From Agapanthus africanus (taxonomy: Eukaryota; Streptophyta; Magnoliopsida; Asparagales; Amaryllidaceae): a stretch of DNA of 64,000 nucleotides. Each line of letters opens with the position of its first letter. Positions within the stretch are counted from its first letter, which is position 1. Of the stretch, positions 1-11,339 are shown piece by piece. Made by a program: the position numbers and the translations under genes. Where the stretch lies: contig JASDDO010000016.1 in NCBI GenBank assembly GCA_030015575.1, forward strand, positions 110,627,241 to 110,691,240. The letters run 5' to 3'. Under the pieces are notes generated by a model. The model was not told the origin of the DNA. It made no database searches and saw only the letters and a list, made by a program, of their open reading frames with translations.

Positions 1-133
1 CAAGTCCAACCTAGTCAACCGGTCAACTAAGTCAACAAAGTCAACCTTTCAACCCAACCATGGCACAATAATACTTAATTAATATTATCATTAATCATAT
101 TTCTTATTCTCATTAGGGTTTAGCAAAAGTCAA
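1..133 (-). repeat. Remnant of a copia-type LTR (E0) flanking element A
   Basis: The stretch is rich in AGTCAA/GGTCAA words and ends in an AT-rich tract followed by a 'cattagggttt' motif. The same order of motifs occurs at about 33860-33985 in the E2 LTR and, on the other strand, around 38650-38780 in the solo LTR. I therefore read it as a piece of the same LTR family, minus orientation, into which element A inserted. The five bases 129-133 (GTCAA) would be the target-site duplication of A; the partner copy is not in the window. Confidence 0.6.
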
Positions 134-257
134 TGTAAGTGCACGGCGGCGCCCCGGCCGTCAATCCGACGCCGGAATGCGGAAGCGATGCTAAACTTTA
201 ACTTTTCAAACCGGCACCACTGCGCAATATAAACCCGGATCGTGCCATTAACTAGTC

Positions 258-494
258 CTAGCTAACTACACGATGTGAAGAGAGATATACCGAGCGATCC
301 GAGTCCTCCGGTCTTCTCGCCGTCGTCCCGATCTCCCGAGGAATGTCCGGTCTCCACCTCCTCGCCGGAAGGGCACCACGTCGCCTGCTTCTTTTACGGG
401 CTCCCACCTCTATACCGAGGCAACTCGGGCACGAAGTTGGCGAGTCGACGTGCCCAAGGTTTGCTATAGAATAGTGTAGAGATCTATGTCTCAT
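258..494 (-). CDS. Small LTR open frame, 78 aa, unknown (doubtful gene)
   Basis: An Arg-rich open frame in element sense, near the end of the LTR that joins the primer site, so it would sit early in the transcript of the 5' LTR. The same frame is open in all four A/B LTR copies (258-494, 8134-8370, 36461-36694, 46635-46868), with amino acid changes between A and B. There is no recognisable domain. The region is GC-rich and the opposite strand is also partly open, so an open frame of this size could be chance. I list it only because it stays open in a family whose pol has decayed. Confidence 0.25.
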   Translation of the reverse strand: MRHRSLHYSIANLGHVDSPTSCPSCLGIEVGARKRSRRRGALPARRWRPDIPREIGTTARRPEDSDRSVYLSSHRVVS

Positions 495-1041
495 TGGGGT
501 AGTGGATGTTGCCTTTTAGTGGAGGAAAGGAGATATGAGCTTTTGGAGATCAACAATATCATTTTGCAAGCCAAATGAGAGTATTTCTCCTCACACAAGA
601 ATTGGGACAGCCCTCATGGAGCTTGGCCGGCCATGCATTAATGGAGAGGAGAGAGAGAATGAGGGAGTGAGTGAAAAGGATAGCCACAAGAATAATGCAA
701 GTGAGAGGAATGGTCATCATGCAAGAATCATCTTCACTAGCAAAACCAACACACCAAACCCACCATCATGACCCTCCATCATCACTCACAAAAGTCAAGT
801 CATCATGGAGTCAAAACAAGTTAATGGGTCAAGGGATGGTGCCCCATCATGATCCAACAATATGCAAAGACCCCTTTCCAAATTGCTTATTTGCATAAAT
901 GCAAATAAGCCCTCCTCCACCAAACTTCGGCCAATGAAAGATACAAAGAAATATGGCCGAAACGGAAAGCAAACTGGCAACTCCAGAAAGCTGGCCCCGT
1001 AATGAATTACAGGAAAACCCCGCTACTGTGTTTACACACCC

Positions 1042-1130
1042 GCATTTGTATTCCGACAGAAATACAAATGCAATGAGACAAAATCTACACTGTACTATAC
1101 TAGGATCCGGCTTAAACCAAAGCCGGCTAG
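1042..1130 (-). other. Two-hairpin LTR module in element A
   Basis: The first stem has arms 1042-1052 and 1061-1071, 11 perfect pairs with an 8-nt loop. The second has arms CCGGCTT (1107-1113) and AAGCCGG (1120-1126) with a 6-nt loop, set between ACTAG and CTAGT. The same two stems are in the A 5' LTR (first stem 8918-8928 / 8937-8947), in B and in the solo LTR, where the first stem has a different sequence but still pairs. Function unknown; a structured RNA element or protein site are both possible. Confidence 0.6.
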
Positions 1131-2287
1131 TATTATCCGTCCGATCCTGATCCGTGCAATACCATACGTATCTGATTGAACCATGCCATAAATCCATACG
1201 GCCTCTACAGCTTTTCGCCCGAAAACTTGAGTAACTGAATGTGGGGGACTCTAAAGACTCGTCAATACTCTGGCTGTGGATTTAACCACTAGCACGTCAG
1301 AGGTATTAGCCATACATAACGGGCTACCAGCTATTGACTAAAAGGGACGTCGATGAGTGAACTCATCCTGACACCCTACTGAGCCTGTCAGTGACAATAT
1401 CCGTACAGTCCGGTCCGTTCGTCTATGAGCATCGCATGGTGGGCCTAGGGGGTTGGTAAAAGTCAGACCCCCAAAAGCGGTACAAGTCGTGTCAGAGATC
1501 AGCCCAGAACATCCTGAGATACTATTGGAATACCTACCAGTAAATCTCCTGCCTTGGCCAAGGACTTTTCATGTTCTGGCTCTCCTAGACATAGCGCGAC
1601 CTCACCCCCAATACCGGGAGAGACGAACACCCAAAGATCCGCTCACTGCCTTCATGTGGCTCGGGACTGTACCCAACTAAAACCTGTTTGCACGTCTCCT
1701 TTGAGCGTGGTAGGGTAGTAATCAAAGTACAGCGGGAACTCACACGAGACAAATGACGATCCCCAGGTCGATGAACTAACCTGTACACATGTCACCAGGG
1801 AACTGCTATCTGACGTCAGGTATAAGACCAACTAGCATGTTCCCGGCGAGTCCTGTCCGGTGTACTCATAACCCAATGAGCACCTATATACATCTTAGGT
1901 GATCCAACTGACACCAGTGGCTTGTGAGACCGGCCACCGCCCCTCGTCGGGGTCTCGACTGTATACACTAGTCTACTCTGGAGAATCGATGCCCTGTCTC
2001 GAAACTCCCATGACTAGGGACCTTTTAAGGATGTGCTTATAAACCACCAGCTCTCACGTATATGATCGCCCTCATACTGCTGGCAGTCAAGCAAGAATCC
2101 TAGGGGCTCTATCAACGTGCAATAGAGACCTGTCAGGTCACCTAAAGCAGTACACAATGATAAAGATAAACCAGATAGCATACTATCATCTTGAGTAAGA
2201 CTGTCCTACCGGGATAGGTCCTCCCTCAATCATTGCAATCACGTGCCTGTGATCCAATAATTGACTCTGAGGGCACTATCTCCAACA

Positions 2288-2302
2288 ATCTCCCACTTGC
2301 AC
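2288..2302 (-). other. Polypurine tract of element A
   Basis: Directly next to the LTR border; minus-strand sense reads GTGCAAGTGGGAGAT before the LTR. The same tract abuts the LTRs of B, E1, E2 and E3, as expected for the plus-strand primer of related copia elements. Confidence 0.8.
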
Positions 2303-3720
2303 TCAAGGCTAATTATTGCGATGTCGCATACTCACAGCCCGTGTGATACCGAACACCCAACTCCTCTACTAGTCAGTCTCACAAAACCTGTTTGCGAAAC
2401 TATTGCGTTCGAGGAATAGCCTCAGTGAGTGGATCCGCCTTGATGTTTCTTTCTATGTCTCTCTATATCTCATGTTCGCGGAGAAAGCCATCTCCCGAAA
2501 TGAGCAATACCTGTCTTAGAATGTGTCTGGATGTCTGATGGGACCTAGCTCATAAATGAACTCCAAATCCAAACTTCTTAGACTGTATCGTCAACTGAAC
2601 TTAATCAGTATCCTGCGCCATGCCTCCCTCAGTATTGCCTTGGATCACCTGTCCAAAATACTGCCCCTCGTCAGAAGGAAAAACTATAACTCTGACAACC
2701 TCCTTGTCGTCCAGGTCACCTTGGAAGCCTGGAATGATAACTGTCTCCTGCATGAGGCTGTCGTTATCATATCCCTAGAACATCCACTTATGTTCTAAAA
2801 CTGCTTCCGACTGTTTCTCCAGAATTGGATCAATGTCAACTTATTGCATCTAGTGCAAGAACAATATCTGGTGTGGTACTTGACATCTCATGATTAACTC
2901 AATTGCCTGAGCAAGTGATCTGCCAATCATGCACATCCCTCTCCCCTTTAGTCTGTAAGACACCTTTAGAGAGGGTGACTCCATCACCTGTAGGTACACT
3001 ACCGTGCCAGGAGTCGTCCATTCTAAATACTCTTAGAATGCTGTCTAAGTACCCCGATTGGGAAACCACCCAAATCTAGATCTAAAACCATAGATCTAGT
3101 AACCAGTATGTCTGATATAATGTCCAAGTCCCATATGGAGAAACCACTGTGTGACAACCAAAGTATAACCGATTGTAGTATAGGAATATCACTTCCTACT
3201 CTTTGTATGTCATCCAAATACAAGGACATAACACCCTACTACCTTCTCAACAGATCCATCCCCTATTCTGATGAAGTCAAACCTATGACTGTCACATCAG
3301 AAATGGATGATCTCTCTCCGCTATATCTGCTTTAGTCTATAAATAGACATAAGCTACCAGTCCACCAATGCTTCCGCTGCTCCCACTGACTACGACAACC
3401 CTCTGGCAGAGTCATATAGACGTACATTTCTAAAGCCAGTTTAGAACGACGCTATACTCATCCTCCCGCCGGGTCTCGCAGCCTGGAACAATAGCAATGG
3501 CAAGTGTGGGTAAACAAGAACCTCCCTGTCACTGTCCTTGAGGCTACCGGAGTACCTCTCGGGTGCCTGAAGTTACCCACCTTATCTGCGGAGTGGCTAA
3601 TGGAATGTCAAACCAGATTGAATCTTTAGGTTCCTATCAAATCTTCAGTAATCGTTTGTGGTTCTGGAATTACTTCCAGTTCTACCATACTCCCACTACT
3701 GTTTTATGAAAAAATCCATT
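2288..3720 (-). pseudogene. Decayed copia pol remnant (RNase H, RT, INT tail) of element A
   Basis: No frame is open for long, but short stretches align by eye with E1/E2 pol in the right order. Near 2400-2450 there is a trace of the C-terminal 'DPLT' motif of RNase H. At about 3023-3229 (minus) a 68-aa fragment carries YLDDI followed by GSDIPILQSV, the reverse transcriptase active-site block that reads YMDDILLIGNDIPMLQSV in E2. At 3380-3430 the 'PEGF' region is recognisable, and 3660-3720 matches the integrase-RT spacer. Element B carries the same degenerate sequence at 43350-44785, including the same odd residues, so the decay predates the split of A and B. It cannot encode a working polymerase. 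Confidence 0.75.
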
Positions 3721-4870
3721 TTTATTAAAACTGTGGCGAGTCTAGAACAATATTACTATTGATCTTCCTGATGTTAGAAAGTCAACCCTCGTCATAGCCT
3801 GGGTCAACCCACAAACAACCATTACAGAAACGTGCCTTGAGTTGTCCAGTATCTGGTTTTAATCATAAGCCGGACAACTCCTCGTACCTTAACAATGTTA
3901 AGATATGAACTGTTCTATATCCAATATAGAACCAGAGGAACTGATTTAATTGAACCAGATTCAAATCCTGCAGCCGTCTCCAGTGCATGTCAACTAAATG
4001 GAAGAAGGCCGATCAGCGTTGCTCAACTTAGGAATGCTTCCAATTATGAGTAACCTGAAAGAGAAGCAAGTCTCTTAATCATTACTATCAATTGAATACC
4101 CTACACAAGTATCTACATCTCCGATCACTTTGAAGAATCTCGATACTTGCAACACCTGGTTCTCTACTTTATTCAAATACCTATAACTTCTCAAAATTCG
4201 GACCCTGTGTTTCTACGAAACACCTGTCTAAAAGCTAAAGAAGTCAAAAGTAAACCGAATATAGTACGAGAACCAACCCCTCTGTCCTGATGGACCCTGG
4301 ACAACATACAATAGTCTGTATAAGGCCCTTGAGTCTGATAACTCATTCACTATGTGTCGTAGGTTGAAAACTGTACTTATGGTTAAGAAGAATTACACCA
4401 CTGTTTAATGCTCCTTACTGATATAGGTAAATATCACAGACATAATTTCAAAAAGATATGTCACACTCTATAAAAATAGACGTATAGATATATCAATTTG
4501 AAATTGGTGCATAACAGCGGATATTCAAAACCAAATATTTGCCGACCGGCAAACAGTCCAGGTGACTTCCTCAAATATCACTGATTACAACGAATCCCGA
4601 TATAATGAGGATGATCACCTAATTCCCAATAACTTACTCCCACTCATCATCTGTAAAACCATACAGATGTGAGAATCATACCTGGTAAATACATACCCTG
4701 GAGCAAGTGTCTAATTGGGAAATCAGTTTTCCTTTAACAGCACACAGTGAAACTGAAACATTGAAATGTTTCGATGGGGTATCCCGGTATTCCTAGTAAT
4801 GCCTCTTCCATTGTCCAGATTCACAACTGTAACCGTATAATTCTTTGCCACCTCTCCAAATCCCTTTATA

Positions 4871-5600
4871 TGTCTTTAGTCATTACCTTCTGCACACCCC
4901 TTAGGCCAAATGGTTTTCTTCCTTCCCTACCGTTCGGCACCAGCCTATGGTTTGGAAGAAGACTATCCAAGAAGCATAATGAGTGTACTGTCCTAATCCT
5001 AGGAGCACTCGCAATGCGAGAGAAGGTGAAGATAAAAGACAACCGAATAAACCTTATTTCTATTTCTCTTGAACCAGAATCCATCCCCGAACTGGAACAA
5101 CTTCCTTTCGAGTTCGTATATAACCATACGATGGAGTATCCAATAAACTGTGGATCTTCGTAGTGATACGGAGTGTTCTGGAGAAATACAAAGGTGATTT
5201 AGGATTGGCGAAGAAATACTTGGTTTGGTCGTGAATAGCAGTCACAATTTACTTTGCCCTCTCACTAATCCGTTGATATGTCTTTACTTAATATCTTCTG
5301 TACACCATCGTTAGGCTAATTGGTTTTCTTCATTCCCTACCGGTCGACACCTGCCTATGGTTTGGAAGAAGAATATCCAATTTGCGTAATAGGTGTACTA
5401 TCTCCTAAACCAAGGAGTACTCGCAACCTGAGAGAAGGTAAAATGAAAAGACAACTGAATAGTCCTATCCGTTTTCTCCAGAACCGGAAACCATCCTCGA
5501 ATAAATTCTTTCGAGTTCGTATCTAACCATACGATGGTTTTGTCCAATGGAAGTGGACGTTCGTAGTAATACGGGGTGTCCTGGAGAAAAGGGTAAAAGT
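4871..5600. repeat. Two-copy tandem repeat, period about 406 bp
   Basis: The block beginning at about 4871 (atgtcttta...ggttttcttc...cctatggtttggaagaaga) recurs from about 5278 with substitutions, and both copies end in a similar stretch about one open-frame fragment later (compare 5100-5190 with 5515-5600). The copies differ at many positions, so the duplication is old. Element B holds both copies (about 41440-41770 and 41870-42200), so it predates the A/B split. Confidence 0.75.
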
Positions 5601-6357
5601 AGGAGTGGCAATAAGGTCTGCAACTCTGACAATCCAAAAGCCAGTGTTTAAGAAGGTTCGGTCAATATTGGTCTCTGAGTCATAGTCTTAGGGTCGGATC
5701 AATGGTCGCTGCCAAAGAGAGAGAGAAAAGAAACACTCAGCATGCACTCTAACCTAGATCAGAATGGTTACCAATTTATCTAATCTGGAAACCTCCCACT
5801 GTACCGTCAAATTCTCCTCCAAACCTGAAAGAAGAATTAGTCGGGGTCACCCGAGGAGTAAACTAACTCATCAGTGGGAATCGGGATCCAACTTTCATCG
5901 CATGACAACGTGACGGAATCCGCTCACGTCATCACACTCCAGAAGGTATGCACATATCTGGCAAGTTTCAGTTTTCTTAGAAACTCCCGATGTGATTTTT
6001 TCCCCATGCTCTTATGACCTTGACTTTGGCCAACAAATCATAAGTCACATGTCAAGTTCTACCCGTCATTCTCCAGGTTGATTTGAATCCACCCTACCTA
6101 CCCTTGACTTTGGCCAACAAGGCAGTACGACTGTTCCAAACCAACGCATCTATCTATGTTGCATATGAATACCCAACAGCTACCAAACGTTGTGCCTTGA
6201 CTTTGGCCAACAAACACAGCTTGAATACTATTGACCACCCATATGAAACGACGGAAGGCTACGAATGGTTTCTGGCGAAAACCTTTAACGTAATGAACTT
6301 GATATCGTTGAAGGAACGGATAGCTTTTAAAAATATAGTGACGAAAACCGTTGCTAA

Positions 6358-6600
6358 AGAGGTCACTCCCGGTGAAGGGATCTCGGCTCTTTCCCCGTAG
6401 AATGAGGTGCAGGATATTCCAACTGAATACCACGGTGCAAAGCAAAAGTAATCGGCTATAGTGAAGTTATTGCCCTGACGCAAACTTTTTGTCCAAGGTG
6501 TCACTCCCGGTGAAGGGATCTCGGCCCTTGCCTCGTCGACTGAGGAGCAGGATATTCCAACTGAATACCACGATGCAAAACAAAAGTGAACGTCCTTGCA
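6358..6600. repeat. Two-copy tandem repeat, period about 136 bp
   Basis: GTCACTCCCGGTGAAGGGATCTCGG occurs near 6362 and again near 6499, each followed by GAGG..CAGGATATTCCAACTGAATACCACG. The mirrored pair is present in B at about 40490-40720. Confidence 0.75.
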
Positions 6601-7480
6601 ATAACAGCTTTTTGAAAAGTGTTCCAACAACATCAGATTAGGTTTGTTTTTAACTTGCATTGATCCGAATCAACGCAGTCCCATCAATTGATCACACCAA
6701 AAAGAACGAAAATATACTGATGTACGTATATGCCATCCGCATTCGCCACTGGGTCCCGTCATTACCCGTTAGGTTAGCTAACTAATGACAGAGCGAGGAC
6801 TGGACCAGCGCGGATGCAAAACATATACATCTACTAATATATATCAATATATAATTTTCGCTCAAGGCGTGATAAAATGCAACATCACAGAAATGTACAG
6901 CATCACAGAACAATACAGATATCTGGGATCCCCGGGTTTCACAGAGCCACTACTGAAACCCGACGTTCCCCTGGTCGTGTGGATAGCCTGTGCAATGAAA
7001 TCCTAGACCCCTACGGGCGCAGCAAGTTACCCGCCAAAACCTGAAGTGAGGCAGCCCCCTTCAGCAACGTGAATGGACCACCCAGCACTTCACGGAATCC
7101 GATAACTTGGGCACCCCTCCTGGGTCAACCTGTACCCCCTACGAGTGCGGCGAATAGCCCGCCAATTCCAGAGTGAAGCCCCCTCCGTCTCAATGCCATG
7201 AGATGCGGTCCCGTTGCCCTCTAGAACCCGGCTATCCGTGCACCCCACCTTAGGGTAATCCTAGTACAGAAAGTAAAATATACATACAACGGGAACATCA
7301 ACCGCAACCTGGTCGTGCCCCAAAATAATAATACAAACGGGCAGTGACGGCAGTCCACATGTCGGACGCTCGCCCCGCAATATCAAATGTATATAATACA
7401 ACAAAAACTGTACTAGCATTGCAGCCAGGCTATCCCCCACGACCGATCCGCAACATCACAGTACAATCACAGAACATCAA

Positions 7481-7558
7481 CGTGAATGTCACGTTCGCAA
7501 ATCCGTCTAACCGGGCTATAGCAGTTAGACAGGATTTACCGATCAAGTGACATTCACG
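7481..7558 (-). other. Long leader hairpin of element A
   Basis: Outer arms 7481-7492 and 7547-7558 pair perfectly over 12 bp (CGTGAATGTCAC / GTGACATTCACG). Inside them AAATCC pairs with GGATTT and GTCTAAC with GTTAGAC around a loop near 7511-7522. It lies about 450 nt into the internal region from the primer site. B has the same structure at 39498-39575 at the same distance once the solo LTR is removed. Its place in the leader suggests a packaging, dimerisation or translation-control role, which is inference. Confidence 0.65.
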
Positions 7559-7753
7559 GTCGCAGATATAATGTAAATACTGTGAACTAATGTGTTTAAA
7601 ATATCCGATCGATTAAATTTTACCAATTGGGCCCCCAAGCAATACTGTCGCACTCACAGAAATTCTGGGCCCAAAAAAAAGTATACCAAAACCCCTATTT
7701 TCAAGTCAGGAGGCCTATATAAAAAATTGGTGCACTGAACAGTTTAAACAGCG

Positions 7754-7794
7754 GCGGAACCGCGGCCCAAGCATGGGTTTGGCCGTGGTTCCAC
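7754..7794 (-). other. GC-rich inverted repeat in element A leader
   Basis: Arm GCGGAACCGCGGCC (7754-7767) faces GGCCGTGGTTCCAC (7781-7794), 14 positions with two G/T-type mismatches. In B the same arms are perfect (37040-37053 and 37067-37080). The mismatches in A are of the CpG-deamination kind. Confidence 0.6.
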
Positions 7795-7996
7795 GGTGAG
7801 ATAATGAGATCGTGCAACCAAATTTTTACTGGAGGCTTATACTTCCCTGAGCACCATTCTGCAACACCCAGAAAAAATTTTCGAGACAAAAAAATCTCGA
7901 CAGAAACTGATGCATAAGAAAAACGCGGTTTTGGAATTTTTGTTCGATCGGAAATGTAAAACACATTAGACAAAGCTAGACTATGTTAATGGCGAG

Positions 7997-8008
7997 GCTC
8001 TGATACCA
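7997..8008 (-). other. tRNA-Met primer binding site of element A
   Basis: Minus strand reads TGGTATCAGAGC, one base inside the 5' LTR border at 8010. This is the usual initiator tRNA-Met site of plant copia and many gypsy elements and defines the element's direction. Confidence 0.9.
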
Positions 8009-8009
8009 C

Positions 8010-9447
8010 TGTAAGTGCACGGCGGCGCCCCGGCCGTCGATCCGACGCCGGAATGCGGAAGCGATGCTAAACTTAAACTTTTCAAACCGGCACCACCGCG
8101 CACTATAAACCCGGATCGTGCCATTAACTAGTCCTAGCTAACTACAAGATGGGAAGAGAGATATACCGAGCGATCCGTGTCCTCCGGTCTTCTCGCCGTC
8201 GTCCCGATCTCTCGCGGAATGTCCGGTCTCCACCTCCTCGCCGGAAGGGCACCACGTCGTCTGCTTCTTTTACGGGCTCCCACCTCTATACCGAGGCAAC
8301 TCGGGCACGAAGTTGGCGAGTCGACGTGCCCAAGGTTTGCTATAGAATAGTGTAGAGATCTATGTCTCATTGGGGTAGTGGATGTTGCCTTTTAGTGCAG
8401 GAAAGGAGATATGAGCTTTTGGAGATCAACAATATCATTTTGCAAGCCAAATGAGAGTATTTCTCCTCACACAAGAATTGGGACAGCCCTCAAGGAGCTT
8501 GGCCGGCCATGCATGAATGGAGAGGAGAGAGTGAATGAGGGAGTGAGTGAAAAGGATAACCACAAGAATAATGCAAGTGAGAGGAATGGTCATCATGCAA
8601 GAATCATCATCACTAGCAAAACCAACACACCAAACCCACCATCATGACCCTCCATCATCACTCACAAAAGTCAAGTCATCATGAAGTCAAAACAAGTCAA
8701 TGGGTCAAGGGATGGTGCGCCATCATGATCCAACAATATGCAAAGACCTCCTTCCAAATTGCTTATTTGCACAAATGCAAATAAGCCCTCCTCCACTAAA
8801 CTTCAGCCAATGAAAGATACAAAGAAATATGGCCGAAACGGAAAGCAAACTGGCAACTCCAGAAAACTGGCCCCATAATAAATTACAGGAAAACCCCGCT
8901 ACTGTGTATACACACCCGCATTTGTATTCCGACCGAAATACAAATGCAATGAGACAAAATCTACACTGTACAATACTAGGATCCGGCTTAAACCAAAGCC
9001 GGCTAGTAATATCCATCCGATCCTGATCCGTGCAATACCACACGTATCTGATTGAACCATGCCATATCTCCATACGGCCTCTAAAGCTTTTCGCCCGAAA
9101 ACTTGAGTAACTGAATGTGGGGGACTCTAAAGACTCGTCAATACTATGGCTGTGGATTTAACCACTAGCACGTCAGAGGTATTAGCCATACATAACGGGC
9201 TACCAGCTATTGACTAAAAGGGACGTCGATGAGCAAACTCATCCTGACACCCTACTGAGCCTGTCAGTGACAATATCCGTACAGTCCGGTCCATTCGTCT
9301 ATGAGCATCGCATGGCGGGCCTAGGGGGTTGGTAAAAGTCAGACCACCAAAAGCGGTATAAGTCGTGTCAGAGATCAGCCCAGAACACCCTGAGATACTA
9401 CTGGAATACCTACCAGTAAATCTCCTGCCTTGGCCAAGGACTTTTCA
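8010..9447 (-). repeat. Element A 5' LTR, truncated
   Basis: Matches 134-1571 with scattered substitutions. The match ends in CTTTTCA at 9447; copy one continues with tgttctggctctcc while here E1 LTR sequence follows. The missing part of roughly 0.7 kb, with the second TSD, is not in the window. Confidence 0.85.
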
Positions 9448-11325
9448 GAGATTACAACCTTTGTAGACCTCCCTTGGTGACTCCTTGGCACTATGAGAGT
9501 TTGGAACGGATCGTTGGAAGCCTTCTTAGTCCACGAAGATCCACCCGAAGTCCCTTTGCCCAAAGCTCCTTGCTTTACTTGATTTGTGAATGAAGTAGAG
9601 CAAACACCCTACACAAATAGGCTAGATATGTGTAGTATAATCATGCAGTTTGTATTCTATAATCAAAACTCTTTCTTTTTATCAACTTTAGTCAAAGAAA
9701 TTTTCAAGAGAGGACGAAGAAGATGGTGGCTAAGTTTGAGCTCAAAAGATAATGATATGAATGAATAATTGAAATGAGAAAGAATAATCTATATTAATCC
9801 TTCTCATTTTAACCATGCTTAGTAATTATCTAGATCTTTATCAATGAGTTAATAAAGCAAAAGGATAATTAACTCAAGGTTAAAAAGTAGTTGAAGTATG
9901 GTCAAAGATGATAAACACTAACCATGTGTGAATTATCCTTTCCATTAATTCAAAATGATAAATAAATAGATAATTACTACAATATGAATCTTGCATTGCC
10001 ACCAAATATGTATCAACAACCATGATACAATGTATGTATGTATGTGTCCATGCACATCATCATGTGCATACATGCATGCATAAAAAAATAGAAAATGGGT
10101 TTAATTAAAGAATTAATCTAAAAGTCATTTGTTAAATCAACACATTTTGCAAACCGGTCATATCACATACGACCCGACCAATAGAAAAAGCCCGATTAAT
10201 ATACGGTATCACATATCCGTATTTAATCGGGTCCCCACGCATATCTTATATGCACACCACATCTTTTCGCCTGAGCCAGGAAACTTCATTGTGGGACTCT
10301 AAGACTCGTAAATACGCCGGCAGTAGGTGATGAAAATATCAAACACCCACAAGCCGCAAGCGATCAGCTAAACGTAACGGCCACCCGGGTATTGAGCGAT
10401 CAGAAGAAAAACCAGTGAAGTTGTCAAAACTCCCGTCGAGCCAATTGGCAACACTTACCGTACAGTCCGGTCTCCTCGTCAGATATGTTGCATATCGAGT
10501 CTAGGGATGGAATTGTCGACCCCAATAACTCAATAAGTCATGCTGGTGTATGGTTCATAACAGATCGAGAAACTACTGATAACGCTTATCAGTAAATATA
10601 AGTAGCCCTGGCCAGGGACTTCCTGTTATAGCCAATCGAGCATAGCACAACATAAAATCCCAAAACCGGGAGAGACGAAACCCCTCTTATCGCTCATCGC
10701 CTCCATGTGCCTCAGGACTGTACCCAAAGTCCACCTGTTTGCATGACTCAGTAGAGCTGTGGTAGGGTGGATATCAAAGTACAGTGGGAGGACACACAAG
10801 ACTCTATGACGATTTTGGGTCTACAGACTAACCTGTACCAGTGTCACCTGAGAACTGCTATCCGACGATAGATATAATACCACATAGGAGTTCTCTGTGA
10901 GTCTGTTCAGTGTACCCAGTCTCCACTGAGCACCTGCATACAATCTTTGGTGTCACCTCACCAGATGGATATGGATCATCCATCGCCCATCATATGGGAC
11001 AAGAATAATATACGCTAGTCTACTCTGGAATATCGATGCCCCGTCTCGATACACACACGACTAGGAACAGTTCTAGGATATGCTTATAAACTACACATGC
11101 CCTACTTGTATGATCCGCATCATAGTCACAGTAGTCAAGCAAATATCCTGAGGGCTTTATCAACATGTGCAAATGAATAAAAGCATGATCAAATCAACAT
11201 GTCAAGATAAAGTAAACCAGATAGCATACTATCATGTTGAGCGACAAAGTCATCTAAAATCATATATACATGTCCAAGCATCCACTATACATATAATGGC
11301 CTCTAGGGTATACATATATCTAACA
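9448..11325 (-). repeat. E1 3' LTR (copia), eroded at one end
   Basis: Begins with a segment (attacaacctttgtag) shared with the E3 LTR at 60910 and ends in ATCTAACA before the shared polypurine tract. Compared with E2 and the solo LTR it lacks about 175 bp at the left, including the expected TGTTAG end, so the joint with A is not a clean insertion border. It contains a hairpin at 10191-10231, short TATG/CATG microsatellite words near 10030-10080, and no gene. Confidence 0.75.
10191..10231 (-). other. LTR hairpin in E1
   Basis: Arms 10191-10206 and 10217-10231 pair over 15 bases with one bulged T (CCCGATTAA..ATACGG / CCGTATTTAATCGGG). It occupies the same relative place as the first LTR hairpin of A, upstream of the shared 'gactctaa-gactcg' segment, but the stem sequence is unrelated. 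Confidence 0.6.
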
Positions 11326-11339
11326 ATCTCCCACTTGCA

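Larger units (their letters stand above)
134..2287 (-). repeat. Element A 3' LTR
   Basis: A 2154-bp LTR, TGTAAG...CCAACA on the plus strand (TGTTGG...CTTACA in element sense). It matches 8010-9447 over the shared part and, as reverse complement, both LTRs of B. It holds a hairpin at 1042-1071 (11-bp arms), a second at 1107-1126, and a minus-strand small open frame at 258-494. It lacks the 78-bp duplication that both B LTRs carry. Confidence 0.9.
3721..7480. other. Element A internal region without genes
   Basis: About 3.8 kb with no supported coding region; expected to be what remains of integrase and gag, but I could not recognise them. It contains several old tandem duplications: about 406 bp twice (4871-5600), about 136 bp twice (6358-6600) and a shorter GC-rich pair near 7000-7200. 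The phrase CCTTGACTTTGGCCAACAA recurs near 6022, 6100 and 6197. The same structures occur in B, mirrored, so they are family features. Confidence 0.7.
134..9447 (-). mobile_element. Element A: copia-related, non-coding LTR retrotransposon, 5' LTR cut
   Basis: Two direct repeats in minus orientation (134-2287 and 8010-9447) enclose a 5.7-kb internal region. The inner border of the left LTR is followed by a polypurine tract (minus strand), and the right LTR is preceded by a tRNA-Met primer site, which fixes the orientation. The internal region has no long ORF; only a stop-ridden copia pol remnant is recognisable. The right LTR stops at 9447, where E1 LTR sequence begins, so the remaining LTR part should lie beyond the window. 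Element B (34612-46998) is a second member of the same family in the other orientation. Family identity is certain from long shared sequence; superfamily assignment rests on the pol remnant, PPT and PBS. Confidence 0.85.

Noticed and set aside
6259-6660. Two overlapping open frames of 105-133 aa in element A
   Set aside because: They run on both strands over a 136-bp tandem repeat, match nothing I recognise, and the B copies are not open in the same way.
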